From Colius striatus (Eukaryota; Chordata; Aves; Coliiformes; Coliidae), in assembly GCF_028858725.1 (NCBI RefSeq), contig NC_084773.1:4516350-4580349 (forward strand): DNA of 64,000 nt, given 5' to 3'. Below are positions 62,281 through 64,000 of the stretch, piece after piece. Below the pieces are notes generated by a model. The model made no database searches, was not told where the DNA came from, and saw only the letters and a program-made list of their open reading frames with translations. The translations under genes were made by a program, and so were the position numbers. How positions within the stretch are numbered: position 1 is the stretch's first letter; each line of letters opens with the position of its first letter.

Positions 62281-63926
62281 GCGTGGGGCAGCGTGGGGCA
62301 GCGTGGGGCAGCGTGGGGCCCGGTGCCAGCGTTGGAGGGGGTGGCAGAACTAGGAGGCTGCACGCGTGTGCTGAGCACCCTGGAGGGCAGAGACTCCCCC
62401 CGAGCCCGCTGCTGTACGGGACGGGGGTGCCGCTGCTCTATGGGGGAGGCGTCCCACGCTCCACGGGGCCCCGGTGTCCGCGCTGTGCGTGTCATTCCCC
62501 CCGTCTGTGACATGCTCCCTAGGCCAGCGCTCGCCCCTCAACGACTTCCAGCGCCTGCGAGCCACTGAGCTGCTGCTGGCAGTGCCCGCAGACCCGCTGC
62601 AGCCGCCGGCGCGGGGCTCAGCGGAGCAGTGTGCCCAGCGCTGTGCCGCCAGCCTGGGTTGCCGGTGAGTGCGACGTGGCAGCACAGAGGGTGGGAGTGC
62701 AGAGGGCATGACATTGGGGTCACCCTGCATTTGTAGGCTGGGTGCACAAGCGTGCGCCCCCTGGTCCTGTGGGTCCTGGCCCTGCAGGTTGCCCTACCAG
62801 GCTGTTCCTTCCAGGGCTTTCCACCATGACCGGCAGAGCCAGCTGTGCCAGCTGCTGCCCAAGACTCAGCACTCACCCCATGTCCAGCTGCAGAAGAACA
62901 TCCATTACGACCTGTACCAAAAGAAAGGTGTGTGGGTGCCATGGGTGAGCATAGGCACACCGCAGGCCGGGCGCAGGGCTCCACTGCCGAGGTGCCCTGG
63001 CTCAGACACGGCGCCCTGATGTGGTGCTTGGCTCTGCCCAGACTACCTGCGGGACTGCATCGTGGCCAATGGCTCCAGCTACCGTGGCACGCGGGCCACG
63101 ACAGAGAAGGGGCTGCGCTGCCAGCACTGGCAGGCCATGACACCCCATGACCACAGGTGCCCCTGTGTCCTCGGCTGCCCCATGGCACCTGCTGGTGGCC
63201 ACGGGCAGCATGGGGCAACAGGGAATGGGCTGGGGACAGCATCGGGGCAATGGGGACAACATGAGGGCAATGGGGACAGAGTGGGGGCAATGGTAGCAAC
63301 CAGGGGTGGCACAGCATTGTGGCTGTGCCCAACCCAGGGCTCAAGGCTCCCAGCAGCTCTCCTACCCAACCTGCTGCCAGCAGGTTCCTGCCATCCCCCC
63401 GCAATGGTCTGGAGGAGAATTACTGCCGAAACCCTGACCGGGACAAGCGGGGCCCGTGGTGTTACACCATCGACCCCAACGTCCGGCACCAGAGCTGCGG
63501 CATCAAGAAATGTGAGGATGGTGAGTGCCACATTCCAGGAGGTGCCCCGTGCTCTGTGTTCCCCCCACACTGAGCCCCACGGGTTGTCAGCAGCTGTCTG
63601 CATGACCTGCAATGGGGAGGAGTACCGTGGCGCCGTGGACCACACCAAGTCGGGGATTGAATGCCAGCGCTGGGACCTGCAGCACCCACACAAGCACCCC
63701 TACCACCCTGACAAGTACCAGCCCCTAGCCCCGGGCAGCCGCCCCAGCCACGGCAATTGCCAGGCTGGTGGTGTCACCCTCAACGCCGCTCCCTGTCTCC
63801 GGCCCAGGTACCCTGACAAGGGGCTGGACGACAACTACTGCCGCAACCCCGACAGCTCCGAGCGGCCCTGGTGCTACACCACCGACCCCGGGCGGGAGCG
63901 CGAGTACTGCCGCATCCGCCTCTGCA
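62194..63926 (+). CDS. MST1: MST1, macrophage-stimulating protein (HGF-like), 5' part only
   Basis: Secreted plasminogen-family growth factor; mature MSP binds the receptor kinase MST1R/RON. Seven exons lie in the window: 62194-62245, 62523-62664, 62815-62927, 63042-63156, 63384-63520, 63591-63714 and 63808-63926. That is 267 residues with intact frame and GT-AG borders; the last donor at 63927 leads out of the window. The signal peptide [18 protein letters not shown] is followed by the mature start [16 protein letters not shown], as in human. A PAN/apple domain ([24 protein letters not shown]) comes next. Kringle 1 runs from [11 protein letters not shown] to CGIKKC, and kringle 2 from [16 protein letters not shown] to CRIRLC. 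Both keep the EENYCRNPD or DDNYCRNPD and PWCYT hallmarks. Kringles 3-4 and the serine-protease-like domain lie beyond the edge. Confidence 0.95.
62281..62320. repeat. 10-bp tandem repeat, 4 copies, MST1 intron 1
   Basis: Three perfect copies of GCGTGGGGCA followed by a fourth with one change, just inside MST1 intron 1. Confidence 0.9.
63245..63304. repeat. 20-bp tandem repeat, 3 copies, MST1 intron 4
   Basis: GGGCAATGGGGACAACATGA and two diverged copies with an exact 20-bp period (cores at 63245, 63265 and 63285) in the intron between the two kringle 1 exons. Confidence 0.8.
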
Positions 63927-64000
63927 GTAAGTCCCCGCCGGGCTCACCGTGCAGCTGGGGCTGGGGGTCCCGAGTGCCACCCTGACCCTACTGCTTGGCC

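Noticed and set aside
61144-62568. Long open frames on both strands in the right-hand CpG island
   Set aside because: Composition-driven low-complexity Arg/Pro/Ala/Gly sequence with no domain. The real content is promoter DNA, a DAG1 leader exon and MST1 exon 1.

Overview
The window is nuclear DNA from a vertebrate, almost certainly a bird. The evidence is split genes with GT-AG introns, CpG-island promoters, and a truncated CR1 LINE at 54493-54752 that carries the typical avian CR1 3' end (an 8-bp terminal repeat followed by a GGTTGGAAGGGACC-like core). GC-rich, short-intron genes at the left suggest a gene-dense microchromosome. Species cannot be fixed from the sequence alone. The gene set is that of human 3p21.31.

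Layout, left to right. (1) 1-1657, minus strand: the first six coding exons of UBA7, the ubiquitin-activating-enzyme-like E1 for ISG15; the gene runs off the left edge. (2) 1729-2606, plus strand: TCTA, two exons, head-to-head with UBA7 with only 71 bp between the start codons. (3) 2768-4730, minus strand: AMT (T-protein of the glycine cleavage system), eight exons, 403 residues, tail-to-tail with TCTA. (4) 5200-7843, minus strand: NICN1 (nicolin-1), six exons, 225 residues, with a full CRE just upstream. (5) 7953-8989: a 1-kb GC-rich minisatellite between the NICN1 promoter and the DAG1 3' end. (6) 9010 to about 61945, minus strand: DAG1 (dystroglycan), with a 1.5-kb 3' UTR, a large terminal coding exon (10526-12935), a 13-kb intron, the signal-peptide exon (ending at 25986), a roughly 35-kb first intron, and a non-coding first exon in a CpG island at 61.0-62.3 kb. 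(7) 62194 to the right edge, plus strand: MST1 (macrophage-stimulating protein), seven exons covering signal peptide, PAN/apple domain and kringles 1 and 2, head-to-head with DAG1.

The genes do not form one pathway: ISG15 conjugation, a small membrane protein, mitochondrial glycine breakdown, tubulin polyglutamylation, a matrix receptor and a serum growth factor. What they share is tight packing: two bidirectional CpG-island promoters (UBA7/TCTA and DAG1/MST1) and one pair of converging 3' ends (TCTA/AMT). The 48 kb of DAG1 introns hold no coding gene I can recognise, only sparse LINE remnants, short simple repeats and some motif clusters that look like enhancers.

I found no new biological system. 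The points most worth a second look are a single-base frameshift in a homopolymer of DAG1 (probably an assembly error), the UBA7/TCTA bidirectional promoter without a visible interferon response element, the changed gene order around DAG1 compared with mammals, and an N-glycosylation sequon overlapping the matriglycan attachment site of alpha-dystroglycan. All exon boundaries were read by hand from splice signals, reading frame and remembered human protein sequences; no alignment was run.
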